A DNA stretch of 64,000 nucleotides from the NCBI GenBank assembly GCA_001443005.1, contig LEKQ01000015.1, forward strand, positions 91,606 through 155,605, read 5' to 3'. Source of the DNA: a bacterium GBS-1. Its GTDB lineage: Bacteria; Synergistota; GBS-1. Below are positions 18,854 to 28,436 of this stretch, in pieces. A model generated the notes under the pieces. That model was not told the DNA's origin and did no database searches. It saw only the letters and a program-made list of their open reading frames with translations. Position numbers and translations under genes: made by a program. Within the stretch, counting starts at the first letter, position 1; each line of letters starts with the position of its first letter.

Positions 18854-20285
18854 TTAAGACAGCTTCTTTTGCCTTAAGCAAGATATTCTCCAGCCTTTCA
18901 ATCGATGGAGCTTGAGCATAAAGCCTCAAAAGGGGCTCAGTTCCCGAAGGTCTGATGAGAAGCCAGCTTTCATCAGAAAAATGGATCTTTATCCCATCTA
19001 TATCTTCCACCTTCGCGGGCTCTTCCCTAAGAAGGTCATGAATCGTATCCATCAGTTTAATCAGCTTCTCCGAAGGAAACTTATGATCAAGCTTCAAGTC
19101 TATTCTCCTATAGTAATAAGGGCCAAAATCTTTATAAAGCTCTTTAACAAGCTCCTTCATTGTCTTCTTCCTCTCAGCCATCATCTCAATGAGAAGGAGA
19201 GCTGACATTGAACCATCCCTCTCAGGAAGATGCTCAACGTAACCAAAGCCTCCGCTTTCCTCTCCACCTAGTAAGACTCCATCCTGAAGGATATGCTCAC
19301 AAACGTGCTTAAAGCCAACTGGCGTTATACAATACTCAACACCGTACAACTGAGCAAGCTTTTCTGGCTCCCTACCTAGCGAACAGGTCCAAACTATCTT
19401 TCCCCTCTTTCCTCTATCTTCTATAAGATGCTTCATAAGAAGGGCAAATATCTGATGAGGGTTAACGAAGATACCATCCTCATCTACCGCCCCTATTCTA
19501 TCAGCATCTCCATCTAAAACTATTCCTACATCGCTTTTCCTGTCAAGTATAACCTTAGAAAGCTCATCGGTGTTAGGAGGTATAGGCTCAGGATGCATAC
19601 CTCCAAAGTAAGGGTTAATCTCCGCGTGTATTTCTTCAACCTTTATACCTAAAGAATCTAATATCTCAGATAAAAGATTACTACCAGAACCATACATTGC
19701 ATCTATGATTATCCTAAAGCTAAAACTCCTAAGCTTACTCAAAGAAACTTTGCTTTTCAACGCATTCACATATTCGCTCTTTAAGTCGATCATCTCTATC
19801 AAGGCAGGCTTATTTGCAGGCCTGATATCTACATCGAGCAGCTTTTCCACCAGTGATGTTACCTCTGGAAGAGCAGGTCCACCATACTCAGGCTTAAGCT
19901 TTACACCATTATACTTAGGAGGATTATGGCTCGCGGTTATCATAACCCCAAGCGCAGCTTTCCTACTAATGACACCATAGGAAACAGCAGGCGTAGGAAC
20001 TGCCTCCTTCGAAAGAAAGGAAGGGATTCCATACTTAGCCAACTCCTCAGCGAAGGCTTTAGCAAACTCATCCGACATAAATCTCCTATCATAACCTATG
20101 ATTACTCCACTTTCAAAGCTTCTTAAGGGGGCCTTCCAAAGGCTGTACATCTTAAGCTTAGGCCTTTCCTCCGAAGTAATGTAAGCTGCAACTCCTCTTG
20201 CTACCCTCCTAACGTTCTCAAAAGTGAAGTCTAAAGCTATGACTCCTCTCCACCCATCTGTTCCAAACTTTATATCCCCACTCAC
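18846..20285 (-). CDS. Phosphohexomutase (phosphoglucomutase/phosphomannomutase family)
   Basis: Moves phosphate between C1 and C6 of a hexose phosphate (glucose or mannose), feeding sugar nucleotide and envelope polysaccharide synthesis. The 479 residues show all four active-site loops: catalytic Ser in MITASHNPPKYNG, metal site LDGDADRIG, sugar loop GEESGGFGY and phosphate loop RPSGTEPLLRLY. Substrate preference cannot be assigned from these motifs. GTG start with GGGGGG 5 nt upstream, 15 nt after prmC. Confidence 0.95.
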   Translation of the reverse strand: MSGDIKFGTDGWRGVIALDFTFENVRRVARGVAAYITSEERPKLKMYSLWKAPLRSFESGVIIGYDRRFMSDEFAKAFAEELAKYGIPSFLSKEAVPTPAVSYGVISRKAALGVMITASHNPPKYNGVKLKPEYGGPALPEVTSLVEKLLDVDIRPANKPALIEMIDLKSEYVNALKSKVSLSKLRSFSFRIIIDAMYGSGSNLLSEILDSLGIKVEEIHAEINPYFGGMHPEPIPPNTDELSKVILDRKSDVGIVLDGDADRIGAVDEDGIFVNPHQIFALLMKHLIEDRGKRGKIVWTCSLGREPEKLAQLYGVEYCITPVGFKHVCEHILQDGVLLGGEESGGFGYVEHLPERDGSMSALLLIEMMAERKKTMKELVKELYKDFGPYYYRRIDLKLDHKFPSEKLIKLMDTIHDLLREEPAKVEDIDGIKIHFSDESWLLIRPSGTEPLLRLYAQAPSIERLENILLKAKEAVLNV

Positions 20286-20300
20286 GATGACCCCCCCTAT

Positions 20301-21131
20301 TCAGCTATTCTTCCTAAGAATAATAACCCTATCTCTCCCCTCATAGTCCTTCCGTAGGGATAAAACCGAGAAATCCTCAAGCTCAAAAAATAGACTGAGA
20401 TACTCCTCCTTACCAAGCTCAACGGCCAAGATTCCACCTCTTTTAAGAGATACCCTTGCAAGATCTATGGTTCTCCTATAAAAAAGAGTTCCATCCTCTC
20501 CACCGTCTAAAGCCTCAACCGGTTCGTAAAGCAAAACTTCAGGTTCCAGATTCCAAATCTCTCCTTTAGGAATATAAGGAGGGTTTGAAACTATCATGTC
20601 AAACTCAAACCAGCCCTTTAAAGACTCTCCCCAATCGCAGTTAATAAACAAAACCCTATCTCTCAAGCCAAGTCTCTCCGCGTTTTCCATGGAGAGCATA
20701 ATGGCTTTCGCTGAAAGGTCAACACCTACTCCCTTAAACCCCTTAGCTTTGGCTAATAAGGAGAGAAGAATGTTTCCGCATCCTACCCCTAAATCTAAGA
20801 TTAACCCATCTTTAGCAAACTTAAGAGCCTCTTCAACCAAGATCTCCGTCTCTGGGCGAGGGATGAAAACCCCCCTTTTAACCTTAAATTTAATGCCAAA
20901 AAACTCAACCTCACCTAAGATATACTGGAGAGGCTCCCTGCAGCATCGCCTTGCAACCCTCAACTTATACTCCCTTTCCTCCAAAAGCTCCTCATCAGGA
21001 TGTAAGATAACGTAAGAAAGGTCTTTATCTAAGAAAGTAGAAAGCAAAATCTCGCTTTCTCTCTTTGCAGAGGATATCCCCGCCCTTGAAAGAGCTTCTT
21101 CCGTCCACTTTAAAGCTTCTGCCAAATTCAT
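20301..21131 (-). CDS. prmC: Peptide chain release factor N5-glutamine methyltransferase
   Basis: Methylates the glutamine of the GGQ motif of release factors using SAM. 276 residues: a helical N-terminal substrate domain (1-80), then a Rossmann methyltransferase with SAM motif [10 protein letters not shown] and catalytic NPPYIPKGE. Its ATG overlaps the prfA stop by 4 nt (ATGA), the common prfA-prmC pairing, so enzyme and substrate are made together. Confidence 0.97.
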   Translation of the reverse strand: MNLAEALKWTEEALSRAGISSAKRESEILLSTFLDKDLSYVILHPDEELLEEREYKLRVARRCCREPLQYILGEVEFFGIKFKVKRGVFIPRPETEILVEEALKFAKDGLILDLGVGCGNILLSLLAKAKGFKGVGVDLSAKAIMLSMENAERLGLRDRVLFINCDWGESLKGWFEFDMIVSNPPYIPKGEIWNLEPEVLLYEPVEALDGGEDGTLFYRRTIDLARVSLKRGGILAVELGKEEYLSLFFELEDFSVLSLRKDYEGRDRVIILRKNS

Positions 21132-22195
21132 GCCGCTACTAACCTCGACAACTTCTCCGACCTATCAGCAACTATAAGAGCTTCTATGATCTCGTCAAGA
21201 TCCCCATCTAAAACCTCCTCAAGGTTATAAACCGTAAGCCCTATCCTATGATCGGTAACCCTGTTTTGAGGAAAGTTATAGGTTCGTATCTTCTCACTCC
21301 TCTCTCCAGTTCCAACTTGGCTCTTCCTCATCGAAGCTATCTCACTTTCCTTCTTCATCCTTTCCATCTCATAAAGCTTTGCCCTTAAGATGCTTAGCGC
21401 CCTCTGCTTGTTCTTATACTGTGAACGCTCATCCTGACAGGAAACCACTATACCCGTTGGAATATGGGTTATCCTAACAGCCGTATCAGTCTTATTAACA
21501 TATTGACCTCCTCTGCCACTCGCTCTAAACGTTTCTATCTTAAGGTCCTCTTCCCTTACCTCCACCTCAACCTCCTCTACCTCGGGAAGAACTGCAACTG
21601 TTGCTGTGGAAGTATGGATCCTACCGCTTGATTCAGTTACAGGAACCCTTTGAACTCTATGGACGCCGCTTTCGAACTTTAACCTACTATAGGCACCGAA
21701 GCCATCTACCCTGAAGACTATCTCCTTGTAGCCACCTATGCCTGTCTCATTCTTATCGAGTATCTCAACCTTCCAACCCTTTCTTTCAGCATAGCGAGCA
21801 TACATTCTGAAGAGATCTGCAGCAAATAACGCAGCTTCTTCTCCTCCAGCTCCTGCCCTTATCTCCATTATTATGCTTCTTTCATCCATCGGATCCTTGG
21901 GAAGAAGAGCCATCTTAATCTCCTCCTCCAGCCTTGAAAGCTCGCTTTCCAGAAGCTTTACCTCCTCTTTAGCCAAATCCCGAAGCTCCTCATCTTCCTC
22001 AGCAAGAAGTTTAGCCTCCTCAAGCTCCTGAAGAAGCTTTTTATACTCTCTATACTTACTAATTATTTCTTCAAGTTCCGCATGAGCCTTAGCTATCCTC
22101 TGAAACTCCTTTGAGTCAGAAACGATATTAGGATCAGCCAATTTTTTCGACAAGCTTTCATATTCCTCTTCAAGCTTCTTTAACTTCTCCCACAT
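21128..22195 (-). CDS. prfA: Peptide chain release factor 1
   Basis: Terminates translation at UAA and UAG. 355 residues with the catalytic GGQ ([12 protein letters not shown]) and a P-V-T tripeptide in '[14 protein letters not shown]'. That position reads P-A-T in E. coli RF1 and S-P-F in RF2, so this is RF1. The N-terminal 100 residues are helical. ATG start with AAAGGGGG about 9 nt upstream, overlapping the end of yqhQ by 26 nt. Confidence 0.97.
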   Translation of the reverse strand: MWEKLKKLEEEYESLSKKLADPNIVSDSKEFQRIAKAHAELEEIISKYREYKKLLQELEEAKLLAEEDEELRDLAKEEVKLLESELSRLEEEIKMALLPKDPMDERSIIMEIRAGAGGEEAALFAADLFRMYARYAERKGWKVEILDKNETGIGGYKEIVFRVDGFGAYSRLKFESGVHRVQRVPVTESSGRIHTSTATVAVLPEVEEVEVEVREEDLKIETFRASGRGGQYVNKTDTAVRITHIPTGIVVSCQDERSQYKNKQRALSILRAKLYEMERMKKESEIASMRKSQVGTGERSEKIRTYNFPQNRVTDHRIGLTVYNLEEVLDGDLDEIIEALIVADRSEKLSRLVAA

Positions 22196-23078
22196 CTCCC
22201 AAAGCCCCCTTTAGCGCAGCTATACCAACCTCAATCTGCTCTATCATCGGCTCTCTGGTGGTCAAATATTGAAGCCACAAACCAGGCAGAGCTAAAAATC
22301 TAATTATCTTAAAGGAAAAGCTCAATCTGAGCACTTCATAAGATATACCCGCTATAAGGGGTATCAAGGCCAACCGCATAAAAAGCCTTCCGATTACATT
22401 CTCTCGCTCAAAAAGGGTAAAACAAGCTATGCTTATGATCAACACTAAAAGCATAAAGGAGGTCCCACATCTATAGTGAAATCGACTATAACTCTGAACC
22501 ACCTCAGGTGTTATCTCGGACCGCAAAGCCTCATAAGCATTGATAGTTTTATGCTCAGCACCATGGTAAGAAAAAATCCTCCTTACCTCCTTGGAAAAGC
22601 TTATGATCAAAAGATAAGCGATGAAAGTTAAAACCCTAAACCCTCCTTCAATTAAGTTTAAAGATAGCTTTCCCAACTCCATATTAACCTCAAGCAGATG
22701 AGCTAAAAGGGCAGGAAGGATGACGAAAAGTCCTATAGCCAAAGCGAAAGCTAAAACTACACCCCCTACAACTTCCTTAAGCGAGATCTTTTCACTATCG
22801 TCTAAAGCCTCATTCGCAGAATAAAATAACCCCTTTATACCCCAATAGATAGCATCATAAAGAGCAACCAGTCCCCTAATTATGGGAAAACCCAATATAG
22901 GATTTATACTGGTGTAGGGTTTAACCCCCCAGCTTTTAACCTTGATTGAACCATCCTTTCCTCTAACCGCTATAGCAATCCTCTCCTTACTTCTTATAAC
23001 CACTCCCTCTATTACAGCTTGCCCTCCGATAAACGCATCCTTAGAGCTCAGGAGGATTCTGGCAAGACTTTTCCTCAA
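22170..23078 (-). CDS. yqhQ: DUF1385 family membrane protein (YqhQ-like)
   Basis: Membrane protein of about 302 residues with the DUF1385 signature: [14 protein letters not shown] at the N-terminus, [19 protein letters not shown], then [15 protein letters not shown] and [15 protein letters not shown]. About four or five membrane segments lie between residues 95 and 270. No function is proven; the gene very often sits between rpmE and prfA in Firmicutes and relatives, as here. I chose TTG 23078 (GGAGG 9 nt upstream); TTG 23120 would lengthen the overlap with thyX from 38 to 80 nt. Confidence 0.9.
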   Translation of the reverse strand: MRKSLARILLSSKDAFIGGQAVIEGVVIRSKERIAIAVRGKDGSIKVKSWGVKPYTSINPILGFPIIRGLVALYDAIYWGIKGLFYSANEALDDSEKISLKEVVGGVVLAFALAIGLFVILPALLAHLLEVNMELGKLSLNLIEGGFRVLTFIAYLLIISFSKEVRRIFSYHGAEHKTINAYEALRSEITPEVVQSYSRFHYRCGTSFMLLVLIISIACFTLFERENVIGRLFMRLALIPLIAGISYEVLRLSFSFKIIRFLALPGLWLQYLTTREPMIEQIEVGIAALKGALGDVGEVKEA

Positions 23079-23718
23079 AACACCTTCCCTCCGTAACACA
23101 AGGTGGCCCAACTTTCTCAAATATTATAGGAGCCACTTTCCTAACTTCAAGAAGAGCAAGCATCGCAAGCTCCCTAATCTCCCACTGAGCTCGAGAGCAT
23201 AACCTTACTTTGAAGAAATGGTGAAGCTCACGCGCATTCATAGTGAAAACGATCTTGGTAGCAACACCCTGCGGTATTATAAATCTAGCGTCCTCCTTAG
23301 GTATGCCAAGATTCAAAAGCTTATGATAAGCTTCCTTACTCTTTAAAACCATATCCTCAAAAATCATTACAGCTTCTGGGTTGTTCATTATAGTTGGAGG
23401 AACCACTATCTCCATATTCTCCGCGCTTACCCATCTTAAGCTTTGCTGTGAATAACTGGCTATCCTATGCCTAACCAGTTGATGGGTCGTAACGCGCGAC
23501 ACCCCCTCAACCCCAAAGGTAAAAGAAGCATGTTCCAAAACCGAATGATGACCCGATGCGACTACCCTCCTTATAAGCTCTTTTATCTTCTCTTCCTTCA
23601 CATCTCCTTTAAGCTCATCTATTCCAATCTTAGAGTAACATATCCTTGCTGCAAGGTAAACGGTAAGATCTGGATCGGGAGTGAAGTTAAGAAGTTGAAC
23701 TTTCATCTTGAGACTCAT
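23041..23718 (-). CDS. thyX: Flavin-dependent thymidylate synthase ThyX
   Basis: Makes dTMP from dUMP with methylene-tetrahydrofolate and FAD/NADPH, replacing ThyA. 225 residues. The ThyX motif appears as [14 protein letters not shown] (family pattern RHRxxSxxxxSxR), preceded by [19 protein letters not shown]. The C-terminal quarter has a cysteine-rich end ([13 protein letters not shown]) that is not part of the core. ATG 23718 overlaps the rpmE stop by 32 nt; ATG 23706 is an alternative. Confidence 0.96.
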   Translation of the reverse strand: MSLKMKVQLLNFTPDPDLTVYLAARICYSKIGIDELKGDVKEEKIKELIRRVVASGHHSVLEHASFTFGVEGVSRVTTHQLVRHRIASYSQQSLRWVSAENMEIVVPPTIMNNPEAVMIFEDMVLKSKEAYHKLLNLGIPKEDARFIIPQGVATKIVFTMNARELHHFFKVRLCSRAQWEIRELAMLALLEVRKVAPIIFEKVGPPCVTEGRCFEEKSCQNPPEL

Positions 23719-23905
23719 ATTTCTTAAGGAACTTCTCTACCTTGCCCGTAGCAGCTACAACCTTCTGCTTACCAGTATAAAAAGGGTGGCAGCTTGAACA
23801 AACCTCAATCCTTATAAGCTTTTTAGTAGAACGAGTCTTCCATGTGTTACCACAAGCACATATCACTGTGCACTCACCATACTGAGGATGAATTCCTTTC
23901 TTCAT
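23687..23905 (-). CDS. rpmE: 50S ribosomal protein L31, zinc-binding type
   Basis: 72 residues beginning [11 protein letters not shown], with four cysteines in the zinc-ribbon arrangement (C-x-C near 16-18, [11 protein letters not shown] near 36-39). This is the C+ form, which also serves as a zinc store. A 13-residue Ser/Glu/Asp-rich tail follows the core. Position after rho and before thyX/yqhQ/prfA follows the common gene order, though rho lies about 9 kb upstream here. Confidence 0.97.
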   Translation of the reverse strand: MKKGIHPQYGECTVICACGNTWKTRSTKKLIRIEVCSSCHPFYTGKQKVVAATGKVEKFLKKYESQDESSTS

Positions 23906-23931
23906 TTTCCCTGAGCACCTCCTGAAAAGAT

Positions 23932-24960
23932 TTATTTACTAAAGGGACAAAATCTCTCTATATTGAACATAAAGGAGCAAACCGCTCCCATGGGACCATA
24001 AATAACCATAGGTTTCCCAGCAGTGAGAAACTTCGAGATCATCCCATTTAAGAAGGCTTCACCGGTTAAAACAAAAACCTCCGCCCACTCTAGCACCTCT
24101 GACTCATCTTCTTCTAAATCAATAAGCCTAACTTTAAAGGCCTTTTTAAACCTTTCTAAAAACACCTCATTATATCCCACCAAGCATACCTTCGGCCTAC
24201 CCCAGAGCTTAGATACAAAGGAAACGAACTCATCACCACAGGATAGCCATTCAGAAGGGCTACAGTGAATCGTGCCATTCACTTTTCCGAGATATCTATA
24301 AATAGCATTTAACAGAGCCAAAAACTGAACCCTATCTTTATAGGAGCTCAGATTAGAACCAAATATCTCTCGTAACTTCACTTCACCATCCTTAAGCTTA
24401 ATGCGAGTAAACGCTCGTCCTTTCGTCCCTCTGAAAGAAACTTCTAAAACGTATCCTTCCTTAGAGAGACCCTCACAACAGTCCATGGCAAAACTGTTGA
24501 GAGAAAAGCTCTCATTCCAAAGGTCCTGATCTCCTCCCATATCCTTTAAAACGGTCTCTCTCATAAACATATAAATTCCCTCTAAACTATTAAGGAACCT
24601 CTTACCTATAATTACAGCAGCGAAATCATCAACCGCTCTTTCCGGAACCCTCAAACCTTTCGGAAGAAGTTTCATTAACCCCTTAGGAGGATTTTCAGAA
24701 AAATAAAGATCACGTGCCTCCAAAGTCGTATCCATCTCACTTACCGTAATTATATTTATATCCTTCAAAAAGGCCAGATTCTCCAACGCACCTCTTCTTC
24801 TCCCAACTACTATGAAATCAGGCTTCTCACGCAATCTTATTCTCAATAAGGTCTCCTCCAAAGCATCTGACTCTATAATCCCTTTATCAATTACCTTTCC
24901 ATCATCAAACAAAGCATAACCCCACTTTTTACTGCCAGAATCCAACGCCAGAAACTTCAA
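23932..24960 (-). CDS. Fusion of a YqgF-like RNase H-fold domain and a DUF364-like domain
   Basis: 342 residues in two parts. Residues 1-125 resemble the RNase H-fold YqgF/RuvX-related family: [14 protein letters not shown] (first Asp), VVGRRRG, '[21 protein letters not shown]' and the closing [16 protein letters not shown]. Residues about 145-342 resemble the DUF4213-DUF364 pair (a putative metal-chelating, PLP-type fold): '[12 protein letters not shown]', '[15 protein letters not shown]', '[16 protein letters not shown]' and '[17 protein letters not shown]'. I know no characterised protein with this architecture. TTG start with AAAGGGG about 11 nt upstream. It sits between lptD and rpmE. 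No function is proposed. Confidence 0.8.
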   Translation of the reverse strand: MKFLALDSGSKKWGYALFDDGKVIDKGIIESDALEETLLRIRLREKPDFIVVGRRRGALENLAFLKDINIITVSEMDTTLEARDLYFSENPPKGLMKLLPKGLRVPERAVDDFAAVIIGKRFLNSLEGIYMFMRETVLKDMGGDQDLWNESFSLNSFAMDCCEGLSKEGYVLEVSFRGTKGRAFTRIKLKDGEVKLREIFGSNLSSYKDRVQFLALLNAIYRYLGKVNGTIHCSPSEWLSCGDEFVSFVSKLWGRPKVCLVGYNEVFLERFKKAFKVRLIDLEEDESEVLEWAEVFVLTGEAFLNGMISKFLTAGKPMVIYGPMGAVCSFMFNIERFCPFSK

Positions 24961-24977
24961 TTTATTATATACCCCTT

Positions 24978-26693
24978 TCAGGGAGGAATCAAGCTATCCT
25001 CCTCTGGAACACTACCAGAAACCAAAGATAAAGAAGATGGGTAAAGATATAACCTAAGCCACAGAACATCGTCGTTTTCCTTCCTCATATCATCATGAAA
25101 ATCGATCCTTAGGCTCGTACAACCGCAGGGACATAGGTAATAAGTGAGACCATAATCTATCTCTCTCCATTTACCCTCATCGAGATAAAACCATGGCTTA
25201 AGCGAAAAATATAACCTTCCTTTAAGGTTGAATGAGATCTCACCCTTCAAATCCCTCAAACTTTCATTTAAATCATCGTAATAAAGATAGCTCTTAAAGA
25301 TAACATCCCCTAGAGAGGTTTCAAATCCTAGCAGATATTTCCGTAAAGGATCGTACTTGTCAAAGTAAAATGGAGTATGGCCGAAAACCTTTCTTTCCAT
25401 ATATCCTCCTTTAATAGTAAAACCATCAAGCTTCCACGCCAGCAATCCATAATAATAGGCTATTTCTCTCTCATCACCTCCGTCATAATAATCCTTAAGA
25501 TAGATCAGCTTAGAAGAAACGGAAATGTTGCTTCCCAATTTTCTTTCCACATCTAAAGCAGCACCCAAGGTTAGCTTATCCCTATTAATACCATACTCCT
25601 CATAGCTTCCAAACCTAACGAAGAAAAGGAAAGGATTTAAAGCATACTTAACATATACCTCAGGTGTAGCCGAGTAAATCGTCTTCACATCTTCGTCGTC
25701 TCGCAAAACCCAATACTTCTTATCCTTAAGGTAATTTAAGCGGAACTTAAACTTATCCTCCTTAAGTTCAAAACTAAGGTCTGTTCTCCATCTCATCTTA
25801 AATGTATCCCAATCCTCCGATCTTTCCAGCCCCAAAGAGGCCTCTGAGCTCTCCGAAATCTTAAAGCCAACTTTTGCTCTACCAACTAAGCCTTGTTTCT
25901 CAGAGTAAAGAAGGTTAAAGCTAAAAGTAAAATGATTATAGAAACTCTCCACAGACATCCCACCGTACCACCCAAGGGTTGAGGTAAAACCTACAGAAGG
26001 CATTAGCATAAATATCTGAGCTTTTTTAACGCTAAAGTTATAATCAAAGGGCAAAGAAATAACTTTCTTCCCTCCTAAAAAGAGCGAAGGCTTTACAACC
26101 TTAACCTTACCATTAGGGTATATAACTATTCTATCTCCCGAAACAAAATAAGTGGGCTCGAAAAGCTTACAGGTGGTGAATCTTGCATCAACTAAGGAGA
26201 TCTCAAAGTCGGGTTGAGGAAGTTTCTCAGGCTTAGTCCTGAAAAATAAAAACTTATCTCTCGGGATTATGTCTATAAAAGAGACCTCAAACCTCTTCCC
26301 CTTGAAAATAACCCCGGCTTCCTCAGCCTCCGCATCCTCAATAAATCCCCTCTTTTCCATGAAATTATAATATAGCTTCTTTCCATATAGGATATGTCCA
26401 TCTTTGGATATTCTAACAAACCTTCCTAAGAGAGCTTCAGCAAAGGCCTCCCCTTTATCTGCGAAGTAAACTATCTTATCAGCCCAAACATTGATACCCT
26501 CATGTTTAAGTAAAACATCGCCCTCACCTACGACCTTGGACTCCGAAGGGTAATAGGAAAGACTTACAGCTTTTATCTCTACCGCTCCAGTTTCAACTTG
26601 AGAAAAACAACATTTAACCCCACTAAAGGCCAAGGTTAAATAGAAAAAAAACAATATAACCAATAGCTTCTTAAGGTTTATCCTCAGCAACAA
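24978..26693 (-). CDS. lptD: LptD/OstA-like outer-membrane LPS assembly protein (short form)
   Basis: 571 residues. A signal peptide (about 1-25) is followed by an OstA-type beta-jellyroll (about 30-130: SYYPSESKVVGEGDVLLKHEGINVWADKIVYF...), then a long region of alternating, aromatic-rich strands typical of a beta-barrel. It would pass lipopolysaccharide to the outer leaflet. It is much shorter than the roughly 780 residues of E. coli LptD. I chose TTG 26693, preceded by GGGGGAG, because it places a clean signal sequence at the N-terminus; the open frame to 26795 would add 34 residues inside lptC. It overlaps the lptC end by 23 nt, which supports the pair. Confidence 0.8.
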   Translation of the reverse strand: MLLRINLKKLLVILFFFYLTLAFSGVKCCFSQVETGAVEIKAVSLSYYPSESKVVGEGDVLLKHEGINVWADKIVYFADKGEAFAEALLGRFVRISKDGHILYGKKLYYNFMEKRGFIEDAEAEEAGVIFKGKRFEVSFIDIIPRDKFLFFRTKPEKLPQPDFEISLVDARFTTCKLFEPTYFVSGDRIVIYPNGKVKVVKPSLFLGGKKVISLPFDYNFSVKKAQIFMLMPSVGFTSTLGWYGGMSVESFYNHFTFSFNLLYSEKQGLVGRAKVGFKISESSEASLGLERSEDWDTFKMRWRTDLSFELKEDKFKFRLNYLKDKKYWVLRDDEDVKTIYSATPEVYVKYALNPFLFFVRFGSYEEYGINRDKLTLGAALDVERKLGSNISVSSKLIYLKDYYDGGDEREIAYYYGLLAWKLDGFTIKGGYMERKVFGHTPFYFDKYDPLRKYLLGFETSLGDVIFKSYLYYDDLNESLRDLKGEISFNLKGRLYFSLKPWFYLDEGKWREIDYGLTYYLCPCGCTSLRIDFHDDMRKENDDVLWLRLYLYPSSLSLVSGSVPEEDSLIPP

Positions 26694-27225
26694 TTTCGAC
26701 TCCCCCCGAAAACTCCACAACTTTCTTATCCAGATGTATAACCATCTTATCAGACTTACCCTTCCATCTGCCCATACTGTAAGAAACACCCTCACCTATC
26801 TCAACCTCGTCGAGATTTGTTTTCCAGAAAAGACTAGAGCTCTTCCATGAAACCCTCCCAAAGCTACCCTCTATATCCTTCTCCATCCTCACCTCACCCT
26901 TAGATAGATCCCAAAACCCTTTACTTCCATTCAGACTCAAGACAACCCCTTTTTCCTTCTCCATCAGCTCTATATGAAGATCTTCTCCATTAAATAAGCT
27001 ATTAAGTTTAATTAACCTTTGAGCCACAAGCTTTAAACTCCTATCCTTTCCCACTCCCTCCTGGAGAACAACGCTTTCCATAATCAAGCTCTCCTTCCTA
27101 TCTGGGTCCTTAAGGCCTTTACCTAACCTCAAATCTTCAAGAAGCATAAAAACATAAAACATAAAGAGCCCCAAAACAATAAGAGATATGTAAAGGGTCT
27201 TTTTCCTTATAATTGGATCCTCCAC
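26671..27225 (-). CDS. lptC: LptC-like LPS export protein
   Basis: 184 residues with a short basic N-terminus, one membrane anchor (about 11-28) and a periplasmic part of beta-strand pattern (LVAQRLIKLN..., SFGRVSWKSSSLFW..., KMVIHLDKKVVEFSGGVEI) that ends in an OstA-like strand motif. This fits LptC/YrbK, which links the inner-membrane LptBFG transporter to the periplasmic bridge. The assignment rests on topology, strand pattern and the overlap with the lptD-like gene, so it is moderate. LptA, LptB, LptF and LptG are not in the window. Confidence 0.75.
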   Translation of the reverse strand: MEDPIIRKKTLYISLIVLGLFMFYVFMLLEDLRLGKGLKDPDRKESLIMESVVLQEGVGKDRSLKLVAQRLIKLNSLFNGEDLHIELMEKEKGVVLSLNGSKGFWDLSKGEVRMEKDIEGSFGRVSWKSSSLFWKTNLDEVEIGEGVSYSMGRWKGKSDKMVIHLDKKVVEFSGGVEIVAEDKP

Positions 27226-28436
27226 CCCTCTTTATCTAAAACTAAAGAGAAGCTCTTAGTATCCACTATCTTAATGAAACCAAGCCTTACCGTCGAAATT
27301 AAGCTGATGTAAACCCCCTTATCCGTCTTCTTGGGAGGTAAAAGCCTATAATTCCCACTTTTAACCCAGCTGGGTATCTCCCCCTCCACAACCTTCTTAA
27401 ATTCGGGGAAGGATAGCTTAGCCTTAGTGGCACTAGATAAAAGAGAGTACATCTTGCCATAATCCTCTCTCCCCCAAGCTTCCAAGTACTCCTTAAGAAC
27501 CTCCATAGGGTCCAAGACCTTTGCCTTCTCAACATCATCAGCTAAGAGAAAGGTATCCTTTCCCTCTTTCTCACTGGAAACAACGTTTACTGGAACTTTC
27601 TCCTCCTTAACCTTGTCCTTGCCGTCACCCTTATTCTTGCTATCCTCGTTCTTTGATGGAGGATTGCTAGGCTTGGAAGGAGAAGATGGAGGAGATGGAG
27701 GATTCGGCTTAATAACGGTCTTTATTTGCCCCTCGGGCTTAACTACCTTAACCTCTACTTTTTTCCCCTCAGGCTTAGGTTGGTTAGGCTTAGTACTTGA
27801 AATTTGCTCCCACGTTAGCTCACTTTTCTTCTCCTGAGCAACCTCCCTATCCTTAACCTCTAGGGACCAGGAAAAAAGGGCATCTCCATCGGGTAAGCCA
27901 ACAATCTTAAGCTTTAACTCCCCAACCCCTTTAGGAATAAGAGGGAAAAAGATTAACCCCTGAGCTTTGTCCGATATCGGTGAATCAAGATGATTCTCAT
28001 AGCTCACCACCTTATACTCATTACCATTAGAATCCTCGAGGACTATCTTTTCCGCTAAGGGCGAAAGGGATATCGCCTCTTTCCCCACATTCTCCACGGT
28101 TATCAAAAAAGCGGTAGCCCTCCCAACCTTAAGAGCATCCTCAACGTTCCTCCTAAACTCTTCTTTCTCTACGTCACTCCAACCATTAAGCTTCGCGTTT
28201 AATTCCACCCAAGGTCCAACTATAGACGGATCATAGTAAAGCACGTAAATTACACAATTTAACCCCCATCTGAAAGAAACCCAGCGATTCATCAAATTAA
28301 CGAAATTCCTCTTCAACGAAAGAATATCTAAAGAAGGCTTATCCTCCGCACAAGCTGAAGAATAGAAAAAAGCCAATATCGCTAATATAGCTAAAAAATT
28401 ACTCAGCCTTCTTAACCTTAATCTCCCCTTCACCAT
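27207..28436 (-). CDS. Exported protein with Pro/Lys-rich linker and NTF2-like C-terminal domain
   Basis: About 409 residues: signal peptide (1-30, ending SSACA), a globular domain (about 40-205), a Pro/Lys/Ser/Glu linker (about 215-295) that looks like a wall or periplasm spacer, and a C-terminal domain (about 305-409: 'VLKEYLEAWGREDYGKMYSLLS', a closing 'KEGWRIQL') of NTF2/DUF4878 type. The first domain resembles that of the plus-strand exported protein at 16748-17536. ATG 28436 is chosen; further upstream codons lie within the previous gene and spoil the signal peptide. Overlaps lptC by 19 nt, so an envelope role alongside LPS export is likely but not shown. Confidence 0.82.
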   Translation of the reverse strand: MVKGRLRLRRLSNFLAILAILAFFYSSACAEDKPSLDILSLKRNFVNLMNRWVSFRWGLNCVIYVLYYDPSIVGPWVELNAKLNGWSDVEKEEFRRNVEDALKVGRATAFLITVENVGKEAISLSPLAEKIVLEDSNGNEYKVVSYENHLDSPISDKAQGLIFFPLIPKGVGELKLKIVGLPDGDALFSWSLEVKDREVAQEKKSELTWEQISSTKPNQPKPEGKKVEVKVVKPEGQIKTVIKPNPPSPPSSPSKPSNPPSKNEDSKNKGDGKDKVKEEKVPVNVVSSEKEGKDTFLLADDVEKAKVLDPMEVLKEYLEAWGREDYGKMYSLLSSATKAKLSFPEFKKVVEGEIPSWVKSGNYRLLPPKKTDKGVYISLISTVRLGFIKIVDTKSFSLVLDKEGWRIQL

